This document shows positions 24,601 through 35,300 of a DNA stretch of 64,000 nt, one piece after another. Position 1 is the first letter of the stretch. Each line of letters starts with the position of its first letter. Position numbers and translations under genes: made by a program. The notes under the pieces were generated by a model. The model was not told where the DNA came from. It saw only the letters and a program-made list of their open reading frames with translations, and made no database searches. The DNA is taken from assembly GCA_947561395.2 (NCBI GenBank), contig OX387187.1, positions 44,417,581 through 44,481,580 of the forward strand, given 5' to 3'. The DNA is from Buxus sempervirens. Its lineage: Eukaryota > Streptophyta > Magnoliopsida > Buxales > Buxaceae.

Positions 24601-24906
24601 ATAGTGATGCAGTATTATTTGTTCAAGTAATTATGTAATTTTTGCAAAGTTATAAGTGTACTTGTGATAATTAATGAATTTATATTTTTTTTGAGCAAAA
24701 TTTATCTCAATATGTGTAAGACAATTTTTTGAACAATAAAAGTATTTTACAGAAATTTTTTGGGAATTTTTAAAGTTTTTTTTTAATTTAAATTAATTGG
24801 CCCGCCGGCCCGGCACGCCCCAGAGGGCTGGGGTAATGGGGCAAACGAGCCTGGCATGCCGCGGCCCACCAGGCCCGCGGCACGTCCGGCCCGCCACCCA
24901 TGCCTA
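21584..24906 (+). mobile_element. hAT-superfamily DNA transposon, nearly complete (3.3 kb)
   Basis: The ends are TAGGTATGAGCAACGGGCCG on the left and, reverse-complemented, TAGGCATGGGTGGCGGGCCG on the right. The 8-bp flanks gcgaactc/gtgaactc match at seven positions. Both ends carry very GC-rich subterminal regions (21600-21850 and 24799-24900) with many GGCACG, GGCCCG and CCAGGC motifs, as expected for transposase-binding repeats. Inside is a single transposase gene (22412-24475). The left terminus with its flank is duplicated once at a 36-bp offset. The flanking DNA (gtcgtttggcgttcat ... aactcattc) resembles the family at 24951-27150, so hAT may have landed in an older relative of that element. 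Confidence 0.88.
22412..24475 (+). CDS. hAT transposase (BED finger, RNase H-like core), one internal stop
   Basis: About 688 codons in one frame from ATG at 22412. Residues ~70-120 are a BED zinc finger (CNHCKKQF ... HLNRHLQKC). The catalytic RNase H-like core follows (LTSDIWTSRQQISYLAITAH, ALDNANANN, RCACHILNLVVQDGLK). An RNase-H-associated middle region leads to the C-terminal dimerisation block (VPVSTVASESVFSAGGRTVD, DYRSRLTPEMVQAYVSLTDW). This is the Ac/RICESLEEPER-type plant hAT layout. A TAA at 22964-22966 interrupts the frame after PFSRHT; the same frame continues directly with RKDAIKLYGKMK, so one substitution (probably AAA or TTA to TAA) is the only lesion seen. Upstream 5' leader is 22060-22411, where an intron is possible. 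Confidence 0.88.
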
Positions 24907-25317
24907 GTGAACTCATTCTACAACTGAATGAGCTCTAGGGGTGACATCTAGGCCTCGTTTGGCTTTCATTTTAGGAATTCATTCCAAGCCTTGGAACTTA
25001 TTCCAAGCCTTGGAATGAATTTTGATACCAAAATGAGTGTTTGGTAAGGCATGCAAGAACTCATTCTATAAGAATGAAAATGAGAAAACCCTTGATTTTT
25101 AGAAACGGCTCCAACCCCCGTTTTTGGATTTGAGAATGGGTTCTGAGTTTTATGCGGTGGCAAACTTGTAATTATTGTTAACTTTAAGCAATGGCATAAA
25201 ATGTAAATATGACTATTGAGCCTTCTCTCCTTCTTCAATAAAAGAATTTCCAGTCGTTGAGGAAACTATTTCTCTTCTTCTTCGTTGCTGCTATTGCTAT
25301 TAGTGGGATGGTGGAAA

Positions 25318-25848
25318 GGGAAGATTGGAAAGGGAAGAATACTGATGGAAGGCAGTAGACTTGCTATTCTGGGATTCGGATCCATAGTTCAACAATGTCT
25401 AGATGCTGGAAATACTCTCAAATCCCCGTGACATTCCTGTTACGGTCGTCGATGCTAGGTTCTGCAAACCTTTGGATGCAGATCTCATCAGGAGATTGGT
25501 ATATGAGCATGAGATCTTGATCACAATGGAGGAAGGTTCAGTTGGGGGTTTTGGATCTCATGTAGCTCATTTCCTAAGCTTGAATGGCCTTCTAGATGGA
25601 AATCTGAAGGTAATTTCCCTTTATTTTATGACTTGGTAGTTCATTATAGATTATTGTTTTACCTCCCCCAATTGTGATTATGACAAGAAATTATATATAT
25701 GCAGCTGAGATCAATGGTACTCCCAGACAAATACATAGACCATGGAGCACCCAAAGACCAGATAGAAGAAGCAGGGTTGACTGTAAGGCATATATCTGCA
25801 ACGGTGTTATCCCTCTTGGGGAAGCCCAAAGAAGCTCTCCAGTTCTAG
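25318..25848 (+). pseudogene. Captured 3' exons of 1-deoxy-D-xylulose-5-phosphate synthase
   Basis: DXS is the thiamine-dependent first enzyme of the plastid MEP isoprenoid pathway. Exon A (to 25609) encodes [34 protein letters not shown] and, after a one-base insertion at the CCCC near 25422, [20 protein letters not shown] ... [19 protein letters not shown]. Exon B (25705-25848) encodes [20 protein letters not shown] ... [17 protein letters not shown]-stop, the family's natural C-terminus. The intervening intron (25610-25704, gtaatt...tgcag) is retained, so capture was at DNA level. The catalytic thiamine-binding domain is absent. Only the transketolase C-terminal region is present, so it cannot be an active enzyme. 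Confidence 0.92.
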
Positions 25849-26479
25849 TGATTACATTTACAAACATGGGAAGCAAAATCTTGCCTGAGAAATTCATAAA
25901 AAATTTGAAGGGTTTGCGTTGCCTTCTGGGTGACTGAAATTTGAGAGCCCAAATCAGAAAGTGGAAATTTGGGTTTTGAAACACCAAGGCTGCTTGATTT
26001 TCTCATTTTAATTCTTCTCCATCAAGCACATTGGGAATAGCCTAACAAAGGCAAGCATAATTAATGCTTTTGTACATTCTCTCTTCCAACAGGAGTGGCC
26101 AAAACATATGCCTATAAATGTTGTAGAAAATCAAATAAATTTGAAGCTATTTTAAATGATAGGACTACTTTTATGTTCTCCGGCTTTTTGTATATGTTCC
26201 TTTTTATTTAACAAAAAATAGCAGAAGAGGGTGGGGTAGGATCAATTACGGAGCAACAAACAAGTACAAATTGTTGATAGATCAATCATGGGTACAAAGC
26301 TAAGAATGTCTATACATATGAAGAATAGAAATTCCTTGTTAGGGGATGCAAGCAAAAGTAATTTTCAATAGTGATTTGTCTACCTTCTACATATCAAAGA
26401 TGGAGCTTCATTTAGATTGATGCAATTCCTCACAAGAGTTTCGGATCAGGATCTTTTGTCTGTTCATTTGGAATCTATT

Positions 26480-26780
26480 ATAACCAAGGTTTTAAGTTTC
26501 GTGCACCGAAAAAAATTTTAATGGGCAAAAAAATAAAAATTATGTTTTTTTTGGATTTCTGCGAAATTTCGACGGCACGCTGCTCTGTTTCGCTAAAAAT
26601 TTTAAAAAAAAATTTAAAAAAATTACATTTTTCGCCTGTTTCGCTCGAAATTTCGGTCCGTTTCGCCAACGATACAAATTAACGATTTCCCCCAGCGAAA
26701 CGCATTGCTAGGGGCATAAAAATCCGAAATTTCGGCGGCACGCTGCGGCGTGCTGCCGAAACTGTAAACCTTGATTATAA
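26480..26780. mobile_element. Small nested element with AAGGTTT/AAACCTT ends
   Basis: Starts ccaaggttttaagtttcg and ends actgtaaaccttgat, imperfect inverted ends. The interior repeats cgaaatttcgg and ggcacgctgc motifs. It is probably a MITE inserted within the DXS-carrying element. A truncated relative may lie at 39000-39230. Confidence 0.45.
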
Positions 26781-27153
26781 CTTGTCATGTTAGAGAAAAT
26801 TCTATGTCGTTTGTTGTCAGGCTTGCCATTTGATTCATGCAAGCGACATGATTCTACGTCGTTTTTTTTTGTCTTTTTTCATTTCTTAGGTGTTTCAAGT
26901 TTTATCTTTCAAGGATCAACCAATTTCTTATAATTAGTCATGTAAAAATAAAAATAAAATTTAAGGGAAAACAAATTTCATGGAATTCATTTTATTACTT
27001 GTTATCCAAACAATTTTCTGGGTGAAAGTTCATTCTGCTATGTGCTAACCAAATGCAATTAGAAAGACTTCAAAATTGATTCGCAAAATGAGTTTTAAGA
27101 ACTCATTCTCGGAATGAGTTCTTAATCCAGAATGAAAGCCAAATGAGGCCCTA

Positions 27154-27914
27154 GTTTCTGGGTTTTCAACATAAGTTTTGCGAATATTTTTAAAAGAGTT
27201 TTTAAAAACTCTTTTATATTATAAGAATGATTTTAAAAACTCTTTTATACGATAAGAATATTTTTGTCATCCATCAAAATTTATTTTAAAGTTAAAATAA
27301 TGACTAATATTTACAAGCTTTACAAGAATCAATCATCCTTTACCACCACCAAACCTTAATCGTTTTCCAAAATGAATGCAAAATGAGCATGCTCAGTTTA
27401 AAATCATTTTACACAATATCGATATTCACCCCCCAAAGAGTTTTTACTTCTTGGTGCGACAAACTGGTTGATAAATTAATAATTGTTATGAATTAGCGGG
27501 AATGATCATTCAGCTTTCGATCTCTTGAATTATTGGCCTTCAAAACTTTCAAATGAATCCCTTATCTTTTATTTGCCAACATCCATCCACGTTTTCATAC
27601 ACTTTGTTCTTTTGATGTTTAAGCCTATAAAAAAAGGAATGAAGTCGTTTGCTAGGCATTGCTTCCTGCTATCAAAATACGATATTTTTATATAGAGCAT
27701 CCCACAATCAGCGTTTTTTTAAATAATGCTTATGTGCCTATTTACGTAAAGATTAACATACCAAAAATTAGAGGCTTCACAAAACATCCCAATCCAACAA
27801 CAATAAACAGTGCATTCTCAAATTGCAGATGATTTCATTGCCATTGAAGGTGGTTATGAATAAAATAAAACGTATGGAAGTAGGAAAGACAAAAAAAGAA
27901 TTATACGTTACGGG
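27154..27914. other. Intergenic, AT-rich; no gene seen
   Basis: Two copies of a TTTTTAAAAACTCTTTTAT motif at 27190-27250; otherwise plain AT-rich DNA between two transposons. Confidence 0.5.
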
Positions 27915-28284
27915 TAGGGATGGCAACAGTTCGAGTTTGATTTCGTTTTTTGGGAAAACCAAAACCAAACCGTTTTAATGGACTACAAACACAAATCCGA
28001 AAAAAAAATCACAACTTTTTTCATATAAAACCAAATTAGAATCAGAAATTGATCAATATAAACCCAAAACCACACATATCATTGAGTATCAGAGACTCAG
28101 AGTGGACAAACTAGGATTTTGTACTTTGATAATATGTTAATGGAAATCTCTAGCCTTTTCTTTTCTCACCAGAAAAAAAAAGGATATAAACCCAAACCAC
28201 CCCCCCCCCCCCCCCCCAAAAATATGTTAATGGAAATCTCTAGCCTTTTCTTTTCTCACCAGAAAAAAAAAGGATATAAACCCA

Positions 28285-28315
<31 letters not shown>

Positions 28316-28566
28316 GGGTAAACGATGATAGAACAATTCATAGTTGGTGATCTAACTTAAACCTATGTATATATGCAATTGGTTTAGGTATCAGTTCTAT
28401 TTGGTTTGGTCTTTGAACAGAAAACGAATAAAAACCAAATCGGATTTATATGAAAAAGTCGAAACCGGATGGAAAATGATTAAGGAAATTCAAAACCAAC
28501 CTTAATTGAGTTGGTTCAGTTTGGCTTATCAGGTTTAACCAAACAGTTGCCATCCCTACATCCCTA
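27915..28566. mobile_element. hAT-type MITE with 8-bp target duplication
   Basis: Ends TAGGGATGGCAACAGTT and (right, reverse-complemented) TAGGGATGTAGGGATGGCAAC, so the right tip is duplicated by 8 bp. Flanks gttacggg (27907-27914) and gtcacggg (28567-28574) match at seven of eight. No coding capacity. The interior contains many AACCAAA/GGTTTGG motifs and a 90-bp tandem duplication. Confidence 0.82.
28131..28310. repeat. Two 90-bp tandem copies, each ending in a poly(C) run
   Basis: The unit starts AATATGTTAATGG at 28131 and again at 28221, practically identical, each copy ending in a run of about 17-20 C. The near-identity and long homopolymers make either a very recent duplication or an assembly artefact possible. 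Confidence 0.88.
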
Positions 28567-28715
28567 GTCACGGGTGGATCGGGGTTTAACTCGGCGTCTA
28601 CACTTGCAAGTTAGCCATTATACAGCTAGAATCGGAGTTGCGGACCATGGAAATGATCATGGGGGGCATCGGACGATCGGATTAGGGTTTCATAACAGGC
28701 TATAAACCCAGCAGC

Positions 28716-29134
28716 AATGGGTCGGGTCATAATTTGGGTTGATGATCAATTGGGTCCGGTCGAGGTTGGATTAAATTGAGGCGGGTTGGAAAACCCCCCA
28801 ATTGCCAATAAACGGGTTCAACCTGCCAACCCGTTTATTATTATAAAAGTTTTTTTTTATTTTCAAAAAATATGATTAAAATAGGGTTGGGGGTTGATTG
28901 GATCGGGTTCAGGTCGGGTTGGGGGTTAATCGGGATGGGATTTGTCACTTTTGTTGTTGTGTTTTTTAATTTAATCGGGTTACCTGTTGGGTTGCCGGGT
29001 CATAATCGGGTTGCCCCGATTACTTCCCCCAACACCGTACCAAAACTAATTAATAAACGGGTAAACCCAAACCTGTTTAACTCGTCCCGGTTCGAGTTGA
29101 CCCGCCGGTTCGGGTCGAATTTTGGCCAGGTCTA
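28716..29134. mobile_element. Small element with CCCAGCAGC target duplication
   Basis: CCCAGCAGC occurs at 28707-28715 and 29135-29143. The right end, reverse-complemented, reads TAGACCTGGCCAAAATTCGA, a common plant hAT-MITE start. The interior is full of GGGTT and AACCCG motifs. The left end is diverged. The element ends about 220 bp before the CPSF160 start codon, so it may touch the promoter. Confidence 0.55.
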
Positions 29135-29357
29135 CCCAGCAGCCGTTGTCCCGCCAAACGCCAGAGGTTTAAGCGAAGGCTTATTGTGAGCGTGTACAGC
29201 TACAAAGTACAAACCAAAGCCCTTACTCCTCTCACACTCTCAGTCTCAGACCCTATCACCGTCATCTGCCCTATTAACTGGTACATAGACCGCTCGGCTT
29301 TCCAAATTTTCTCCGGTCCCCATTAGCGTCAGCCATTCGAAACCCTAGAAAACTAAG
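29135..29357 (+). promoter_or_regulatory. CPSF160 core promoter and 5' leader region
   Basis: The last ~150 bp are CT-rich (cctctcacactctcagtctc), typical of plant leaders. No upstream ATG precedes the start at 29358 in the same frame without a stop. No clear TATA box is seen. Confidence 0.45.
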
Positions 29358-32300
29358 ATGAGTTACGCAGCATACAAGATGATGCATTGGGCGACTGGAA
29401 TCGAAAATTGCGCTTCGGGATTCATCACACACTGTAGTGCCGATTTCGTACCACAGGTTGCTCCAATCCAAGCCGACGAATTGGAATCAGAATGGCCTGC
29501 AAGGAGGAGTATTGGACCCGTCCCGAACCTCATTGTGACCGCCGGAAACATCATTGAGGTTTATATTGTCAGAGTACAGAAGAAGACAGCCGAGGTTCTC
29601 GATTTTCTACGGAAGCCAAGCGTGGTGGTGTTATGGCGGGCATATCGGTGCTTCGCTCGAATTGGTTTGCCATTACAAGTACATTCGCGAACCTCTCTCA
29701 ATCTCGCAATTGTATATTTCTTTAAATGAACGTGATATAGATTTCCATGCAGAAGCTATCGTTACAACAGTATACAAAATATAATATTAGGTGTGCATAA
29801 GAATAGCAGGCGGTGAAAAAACATTGGCTAAGCATAAATATGATGTGAATATCAAATTAGAATCATGTATACGGCACAATGCAATGGAGCCGATTTCAGT
29901 GAAAAATGTGTAAGGGTTGGCTAGTGTGCTTTCCGTAAACTATGCATTGCAATGTCACATGGGTGTAATGAGAAGAGTAAGGGTTTTTGAGTTAAGTTAG
30001 TCGAAAAAGAAACTAGTCAAAGAGAGTAGGGTTTGGTTAAGTACTTGGAATATAGGAACTTTAACAGGAAAAGAAACTAGAGTCGGTAGATTCTACGAAG
30101 AGAAGGTGGATAAATATAATTTGTTTACAAGAAACTAAACGGAAGGGGGGAGGGATAAAGCCAAGGAGGTTAATGAATATACATTTTGGTACACAGGGAA
30201 AGCTAACAATAGAAATAGGGTAGGAATAATGGCACATAAAAACATTATTAAAATCTTCAGCACTTATGCACTTCAAGTAGGTTTAGATGAGAGCATTTAA
30301 AAACTTTTTTGGGAAGAAATGGACGGGCTGATACAAGGCATATTTGAAAGCAAAGAATATTTATAGGAGACGACTTAAATGGTCACGTGGGAGATATGAA
30401 TGATGGCCGTAATAGAATTCACAAAGGAAGGGACTTTGGTCAAATAAATGAGATGGAAGAATTAATCATTGAGGTTGCAGTGGCCGATGACCTTTCTTTA
30501 GTAAGCACCTTTTTTTTTATAAGAGAAGTAAACATTTAGTGACTTTTAAAATTGGATCTAATTGGAATCTAATTGACTTTTTCCTTTTTAGAGTAAACTA
30601 GCTACTCGCAGAGAATAAGAAGTCATTCCATGCAAGAGTTTTTCATCCTCAACAGAAGTTAATGGCGATAGATATTTATCTCAAGAAGTGGAATAAGGGC
30701 ATACTTAAATCAACCCAAAGATAGAATGATGGAAGTTGAAAGGGAGAAAATGTAGTAATTTCAGGAATAAGCTAATGAACAAGGCCTATCAGGACCTTAT
30801 GGGAGAATCGACTAGGATGTGGAATGAATGGCCCATTGCATCACATGACTTTGGGAAAGAAGTTTTAGGAGAATCATGAAGTATTGTCCCTTGTATACCA
30901 AAGTTCATACTCATTAACCTCCTCAACCTTATCCCTTTTCTATTTAGTTTCTTCTAAACACATTATATTTATCCTCCTCTTCATAGCATCTACCAACTCT
31001 AGTTTCTTCCCTTTTAAAGTTCTTATATTCTAAGTACTTGCACGAATCCTACTCTGTTGGACTAGCTTTTTTACTCGTGTTCATCCAACTTGACGCGAGA
31101 ACCCTTGCTAACTTCTCACTAAAACAAGGAGGCATTGCGGCACCTCGTTTTCGGAGGGCACCCTCAACCCTTGCTCATTTCTCATTGCAACTGGGCTTCG
31201 TGGCAGAGTATCACTTAAAACAAGTGATGACCTAGCATGTAAACTAAGATTCATGTCATGTTTAGATTTAGAAAGAGTTTTACACCGGGGACTAACCTCA
31301 TGCTATCCTCCTCCTTTGTGTGGGCTTGGGATTGGCAGTGCGTAAAAGATAAAAAAATAAAACAAATACTAACGGAGTTTGAATTGACGGTATGGCCTTT
31401 TTGAAAATATACATGCAATGTGTGTACTTGGTGGAGTTTTTATTGGCTTCTCTTTGCTGATTTTATAGGAATTTTATGCATGTCATTCAATTATCTCTTA
31501 TTGCAGGCTGCATGGTAATGTTGAAACAATGGCGATATTGTCTATGGGTGGTGGTGATGGTTGTAAGAGGAGGGATTCGATTGTGTTGGCCTTTCAGGAT
31601 GCTAAAATTTCAGTGCTTGAGTTTGATGATTCAATTCATGGACTTCGGACAAGGTGAGATGTGAATATGCAAGTAATGAAGGTGGTCAAGTACACTTCCC
31701 TTTCCATCATGTTAATTTGCAATTCGAATAATCTTATGTGCCATAATTACATAAGCAAATCATATGAAACATCTCTCTGGCCAAGTGGGATATCTAAATA
31801 TTGATTTGGACCATTCAATTTGAAAATTTGGATGCACGAGGGTGCAAGTAATTTAAAAACTGGAACATAGCTAGTTATTTGAAAATTCACGATATTTTAT
31901 CATTCATCGACTTAAGGACATTAGACATAGATACATGTTTTAGATTATTCTTTTCATTGTGCTTTGTTTTTGTTTTCGTTTTCGTTTTTTTCTCTTTTTT
32001 TTGGGCGCGCGGGGGGGGGGGGGGGGGGGGGGGTTACTTTTATTAGCTGGAATGATTGGATTTCTACAATGGTCGAAGTGATAGGGATGTGACACGAACA
32101 CCTAGGAACATTTTATACATGATTTCTGAAGCCTAGAACTCATATCCATAACTTATATATGATCGCGAGGTCCGCGACTCTGTTTAGGTCCCATTGAAGC
32201 TGGATTTGGGAGCGGTGGGCAGTCAATAAACCTTTACCTTTGATATTTCTGTGCAAAGTGGCTGTTCTTAGACTTGAAACTCCATTATTACGTTGGTAGC

Positions 32301-35300
32301 TTGAAGCTTTTACCACCAAACCAAGTGATAGTCTCTCTATCTGTTAGTTACATGTTCCAAATAAGTTATTTGCTGCATTCACAAAATTAGAACCAGAAAA
32401 TTTGAATTTAGAAACTTGTACTCTCCATGCCTCTCCATTTCTATATTCATACAGAGATGATCTTTTTATATTCTACCATCAAATTTTGACGTTTTGAAAA
32501 ATCTTGAAGAACTATAGATAATTTGCTACTGCAAGATTAAATAAACATTGATATAAGCTATAAACATTGACATAAGCTATAATCCAAACCTATGAGATAT
32601 GAAGATTTATTGATGCAGGCTTAGGTTGAATCATTCCCTAAGTGATGAGATATCAAAACACCTCGGGTTAGTAGTAATTAATGCTTTCATATGATAATTA
32701 CAATTGATATCTGTGTATGGAAATAATAGTATGGTAGGGAAAAACAACCTTTGAATGCCTAATGGGAAGAACACATTTGGGAGCCTACAAGCTCCACCAA
32801 AGGAACGCCATGTAATATACTTTGAGCTTGTTTAATGGATACCCGTACAGGTGGTTGTGAGAATGTGTTATCTCAAGTTGAAGGCTCCAAGAGGCATAAT
32901 GGAAAATCAAGAGGATGGGACAAAGGTTCTTGGAAGTGATTTGAAGGAACCTAATCTAATTGAAGACAAGAAGGGTGAACAAGGTTTATGGTGTTGATCT
33001 CAACTAATGGGAACAATTAATTGCTGTGTTTGTACTTAAATGGATGGATATAAGTCCATACTAGGTGCATGCAATTTGGGGTTTTTGGTTTGCACATGTG
33101 CTTGGACCCTCATATAAGACAATGGTTTTGTTGTGCGAACCTTTTTTGGGGTTTTTATTATCTGGATTTGGGTTTGGCTTGGCAGAATCAGGCAATAGGT
33201 GCAAGTTTTCCTTTGTTATTATTGTTGAAGGCATCAACTTGGTTGCATAGGTGGCAGATAAGGCGAATAAAACTTTTCGGGGATTAGTCAATATTAGATA
33301 AGAGAGCAAGAAGTTGGCATCTACCTTGGTTTTTTAGGTGGTTTCCTAGATGAGGTTGTTGGCCTAGGCGAGCTCATAGTTTTGATATAAGCAAGGTTTT
33401 AAATATCAATGATGCCATCCATGTCACTAAGTGTTGGTGATGACATGGGAAAAATTCCCTTAGCTTAAGAGAAAAATGGGGAATCTTTCTCAAATGTAGA
33501 ATTTGAATATCCAAATTGTTTTATGCTTCAAAAGTGAAATATAAATCTAAATAAATTATAATACGATAACAAACATATGTATATAATAAAGATTATTTAA
33601 TAAGAGAGGTTTTCATGCATACATTAGTTAACAATTGTCATTGTAAAAAAAAAAAAATTCATTGTAAAATATACAATAATTTCATAATCAAGTGTAGGTG
33701 GATCTGATAATCACAAAACGTTTATTTTGGATAAAATTTGTTTATCATATTTCTATTTATTTCGATGTATATTTCATCTCGCCCTGCCCCAAAATTACAG
33801 GCATGTTTTTTTTTTTATAATGAAGAATGTTATATATAAAGCTTAGAGAAAACAATACAAGTAGATGAACTCCTGAGGAATGGGTTCAGAAAAGCTCTAC
33901 GGCCACACAAGAAGAACACCACCCACAAAAAGAAAAAACATCACCTAGAGAGGGGATGAAAAACAACATCTGTACCAATCCCTCACAATCTCAGGAATAC
34001 CTAAACCACTAAACTCTGATAACGGACATCCATGAGGCAGTCACCATCACGATAGACTCCACAACATGCGCAACACTCCCCTTCTTGTCCTAAAAGATTG
34101 CAAGGTTCCCCTTAAGCCAAATGTGCCACATGACTGAATGGAAAACTGCGTTATATATAATATGCCATCTCCTCTCTAGTCCCCTGAACTGCCATTGAGC
34201 AAACAACTGGATGACAGATTGCGGCATAACCCAAGAGAACCCAGTGATGCTAAGTAATCTCATCCATATCGTCGAAGCAAACTGGCACTCCTGAAAAATA
34301 TGGTCAATGCTTTCCCCTGACTCAATGCACATAAGAGCACTAGCAGTAGCTTACTCATTCAAATTCCCTATTTTGGGTAGTTTGGTTCACTTTCCTATTA
34401 TAAGGATTGTCTTCTCAGCAAATCGCTACATTAGATTCCCTATTTTTTTTCATAAATCATTAAAAAATTTATTTTTTTAAAAAAATAAATTTTTTAAAAT
34501 TAGAAGTGTTTCTTTTAGCAAAGAGACTTGATAATGAAAGGCTGAAGCCCTCTGTGATCTGATCCATAATATAAATTAGCTACTGTGATAAGTTGGTCCC
34601 AACAAATTGACCCCCCAGTGCAACCAACAGACAAATACTTTACCTACAATCGTTGCATTATCCCATCCTTTCAACAGGTTACCTATTGCAGCAGCAATGA
34701 CTACAAGAGCCGCTCCACTCATCTTTCCTGCAATGAGTTGTGCTCCTGATAGCTAAAGGAATAGCCTGTAAAAGAGAAACCAGATCACAGTTCAAACAGT
34801 GGACAGCTTTCCCATTTATCTACTCGCACTAACAATTGTAGTGGTGACTTTGTGATCTTTCAATACTAGGATTTAGAACCAGTGAACCGAGAAAAAAATA
34901 AAAGGAGAAAATAAGAAGAAGCAAGGTAACCATCAATGCCACTATCAAAAAAAAGGTAACCATCAATGCTACTGGATGGCAAATTGATGCAATGGAACAG
35001 CTATTTTTTTTGTCCTCTACAAGTGCTAGATTGAGATCACTTTACGAACTTCATCAAAATTTTGAATCTCAGCTTTGGGTTTTGGAGAATGGTATCACTA
35101 GCATTTGAAATTGACTATTTCAATCCATCGTATCTCACAAAATTTCAGTGTAACTCGTACGCAATGTCTACACTATCACGAACATATTCGTATTTGAACA
35201 AACCGAGAATCGATGTTAATGGCGGGGAAGAAACTCCGATTCTATCTGGGTTTTAGAGAGAGAGAGAGAGAGGAGGGATGGGCTTACCTTCGACGGCAGC

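Larger units (their letters stand above)
24951..27150 (+). mobile_element. TIR element (PIF/Harbinger-like) carrying DXS exons
   Basis: Left end GGCCTCGTTTGGCTTTCATT; right end, reverse-complemented, GGCCTCATTTGGCTTTCATT, a 19/20 match, with further AACTCATTCC-type similarity inward on both sides. The trinucleotide CTA flanks both ends (24948-24950 and 27151-27153), consistent with a 3-bp target duplication. There is no transposase inside, so it is non-autonomous. Cargo is the 3' end of a 1-deoxy-D-xylulose-5-phosphate synthase gene (25318-25848). A second small element is nested at ~26480-26780. A ~460-bp relative lies at 41226-41690. The superfamily is inferred from TSD length and the GGSCnnGTTTGG start; no transposase supports it. 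Confidence 0.72.

Noticed and set aside
28119-28328. Open frame with repeated PPPPPP
   Set aside because: Translation of the C-runs in a MITE, not a gene.
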